Source: Candidatus Omnitrophica bacterium UBA1562 (GTDB lineage Bacteria > Omnitrophota > Gorgyraeia > Gygaellales > Profunditerraquicolaceae). From it: DNA of 6,218 bases. The notes under the pieces are model-generated. The model saw only the letters and a list, made by a program, of their open reading frames with translations, had not been told where the DNA came from and made no database searches. Each line of letters starts with the position of its first letter. The stretch's first letter is position 1. The position numbers and the translations under genes are program-made. The DNA lies in NCBI GenBank assembly GCA_002322525.1, contig DCOU01000105.1:11060-17277 (forward strand), given 5' to 3'. Below are positions 5,376 to 6,218 of this stretch, piece after piece.

Positions 5376-6077
5376 TACTTTTTTCTTAATCTCCGCTGAT
5401 AAAATGATTGCCTCAGCAACTTCGCGCATGGTCTTACGATGATCCATACTAAACCTCTGTAGTTTTAGATATGCTTGTTCTTCAGTTAAGCCTTCCTCTT
5501 TCATTAAGAGCCCTTTGGCACGTTCGATTTTCTTGCGATTTTCTAACTCCTCCTGGATTACCTTACTTTTTACCATCAACTCTGTATTTTCAATCGCTAC
5601 GGCTGCCTGGTTAGCTATAGAGGTTAAGATTTCAATTTCGGTTTCCGTAAAATCGTGCGGCGTAGAAGTGTAACAATTAATCACCCCTATAACTTTGCCT
5701 TTTACTGCTAAAGGAACACACAAAAGTGAACATAGACTCTCTTTCTTGGCAATGTCTTGATATTTATATTCTTTTTCTTTGGTTACGTCTTTCACAATTA
5801 ATGGTTTATTTTGTGCCGCCGCTTTTCCTGCAATCCCTTCTCCTATTTTTAAAGGTGGCTTCTTGTTATATTCTTCACTCATACTCTGAGTCGCCCTGAT
5901 TACAAGTTCATTATTTTTCTCATCAATGAGCATTAATGAACAAATATTTGAACCTAGAACTTCAGCGGTAACAGTAACGATAAGACGAAGTATATCTTCT
6001 AAATACAAATCAGAAGTAATTGCTTTAGCAATTTTGGATAGTGCCTTAATCTGTTCTTTAAAAGGCATACTTGGCAT
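5373..6077 (-). CDS. GAF-ANTAR transcription antitermination regulator
   Basis: This is a 234-residue cytoplasmic regulator. Residues about 13-164 form a GAF sensor domain, with LRLIVTVTAEVLGSNICSLML near the start (split at 41), KIGEGIAGKAAAQNKPLIVKDV (77-98), LLCVPLAVKGKVIGVINCY (118-136) and FTETEIEILTSIANQAAVAI (143-162). A short helical linker leads to the ANTAR domain (about 172-228), recognised by ERAKGLLMKEEGLTEEQAYLKL, RFSMDHRKTMREVAEAI and their usual spacing. ANTAR domains bind paired RNA stem-loops and prevent transcription termination. There is no phosphoacceptor receiver domain, so control would come from a ligand or redox state sensed by GAF; Cys46, Cys116, Cys120 and Cys135 lie in it. 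The ligand is unknown. The gene heads the operon behind a strong promoter and a terminator-like hairpin, which suggests autoregulation. ATG 6077 lacks a Shine-Dalgarno; ATG 6068 is an alternative start. Confidence 0.93.
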   Translation of the reverse strand: MPSMPFKEQIKALSKIAKAITSDLYLEDILRLIVTVTAEVLGSNICSLMLIDEKNNELVIRATQSMSEEYNKKPPLKIGEGIAGKAAAQNKPLIVKDVTKEKEYKYQDIAKKESLCSLLCVPLAVKGKVIGVINCYTSTPHDFTETEIEILTSIANQAAVAIENTELMVKSKVIQEELENRKKIERAKGLLMKEEGLTEEQAYLKLQRFSMDHRKTMREVAEAIILSAEIKKKV

Positions 6078-6078
6078 C

Positions 6079-6111
6079 TTAATAATAAAAAGGCGTTCTT
6101 GCGAACGCCAC
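6079..6111 (-). CDS. possible leader peptide overlapping the attenuator
   Basis: A GTG at 6111 opens a 10-codon frame (MAFARTPFYY) that ends in TAA at 6081-6079, one base before the ANTAR gene ATG. A purine-rich AAAGGG lies six bases before the GTG, while the ANTAR ATG itself has no ribosome site. The frame runs through the whole terminator-like hairpin, so translating it would disrupt the stem and could deliver ribosomes to the ANTAR start. It is very short and may be chance. Confidence 0.25.
   Translation of the reverse strand: MAFARTPFYY
6081..6109 (-). terminator. terminator-like attenuator in the leader of the ANTAR gene
   Basis: On the minus strand GGCGTTC (6109-6103) and GAACGCC (6098-6092) form a perfect 7-bp stem with a GCAA tetraloop. 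TTTTTATTATT follows (6091-6081). It lies only three bases before ATG 6077 and after the promoter of the same gene, so it cannot be the end of an upstream gene transcribed from that promoter. The natural reading is an attenuator that sets how many transcripts enter the operon. Confidence 0.7.
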
Positions 6112-6127
6112 TTTGTTCCCTTTCCTC

Positions 6128-6146
6128 AAGCACTAACCTTGTGCTT
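6128..6146 (-). promoter_or_regulatory. leader hairpin upstream of the ANTAR-gene attenuator, candidate ANTAR target
   Basis: On the minus strand AAGCAC pairs with GTGCTT around the loop AAGGTTA. The loop has seven bases, not the canonical six, but A at position 1 and G at position 4 are as in known ANTAR target loops; one bulged A would leave a hexaloop. It lies about 18 bases before the terminator stem, the right order for the first stem of an ANTAR target. A matching second hexaloop stem was not found. Confidence 0.4.
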
Positions 6147-6159
6147 TATTATGAAAAAA

Positions 6160-6187
6160 AGTATAACACACGATTCGTATTTGTCAA
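6160..6187 (-). promoter_or_regulatory. sigma-70 promoter of the operon
   Basis: TTGACA at 6187-6182 and TATACT at 6165-6160 on the minus strand are separated by 16 nt. The -35 is perfect and the -10 has five of six consensus bases. Transcription would start near 6153, giving a leader of about 75 nt that holds the hairpins at 6128-6146 and 6092-6109. No sigma-54 type -24/-12 element was noticed here. Confidence 0.85.
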
Positions 6188-6218
6188 GGTTTTATTTGAG
6201 GTCTCTGAAAAACTCCCA

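Overview
The window is a compact block of six genes, all on the minus strand and read from high to low coordinates. Composition is moderately AT-rich. The last gene encodes an apparent outer-membrane beta-barrel with a signal peptide, so the host is a diderm (Gram-negative) bacterium. Gene content and style (GAF-ANTAR regulator, stand-alone FMN glutamate-synthase domain, sigma-like protein coupled to nadE, P-II with a short T-loop) fit an uncultured lineage such as Candidatus Omnitrophota. That placement is a guess from pattern and cannot be proved here. The theme is nitrogen and glutamine metabolism together with its regulation.

Layout in transcription order. At 6160-6187 is a near-consensus sigma-70 promoter (TTGACA, 16-nt spacer, TATACT). 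A leader of about 75 nt follows, with a small hairpin and then an intrinsic-terminator-like hairpin just before the first gene. That gene (6077-5373) encodes a GAF-ANTAR protein, a family that normally binds paired RNA stem-loops and prevents transcription termination. A second terminator-like hairpin precedes a glutamate-synthase-like FMN/Fe-S protein (5325-3760). A third (3655-3700) precedes glutamine-dependent NAD synthetase nadE (3586-1904). nadE is one base from a sigma-70-like HTH gene (1902-1381). A structured leader of about 220 nt (1157-1380) follows. It ends in a terminator that competes with an upstream hairpin, placed directly before the ribosome-binding site of a P-II signalling protein (1156-836). 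The P-II gene is 16 bases from a 272-residue putative outer-membrane barrel protein (819-1), which ends exactly at the window edge.

How the parts may work together (inference). The GAF-ANTAR protein would sense a small molecule through its GAF domain and act on the terminator-containing leaders around it, including its own. This would tune glutamate-synthase-like, NAD-synthetase and P-II expression. NadE and glutamate synthases both relate to glutamine, and P-II proteins report 2-oxoglutarate and ATP/ADP. Several terminator-like hairpins lie inside or between these same-strand genes, and five hairpins share a GGCGTY motif in the 5' arm. The P-II protein has a shortened T-loop without the usual uridylylation tyrosine, so it is not a standard GlnB/GlnK.

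No tRNA, rRNA, CRISPR array, transposase or phage gene was seen. No gene-free stretch exceeds 300 bases; the longest are 1157-1380 and 3602-3759, both described below.
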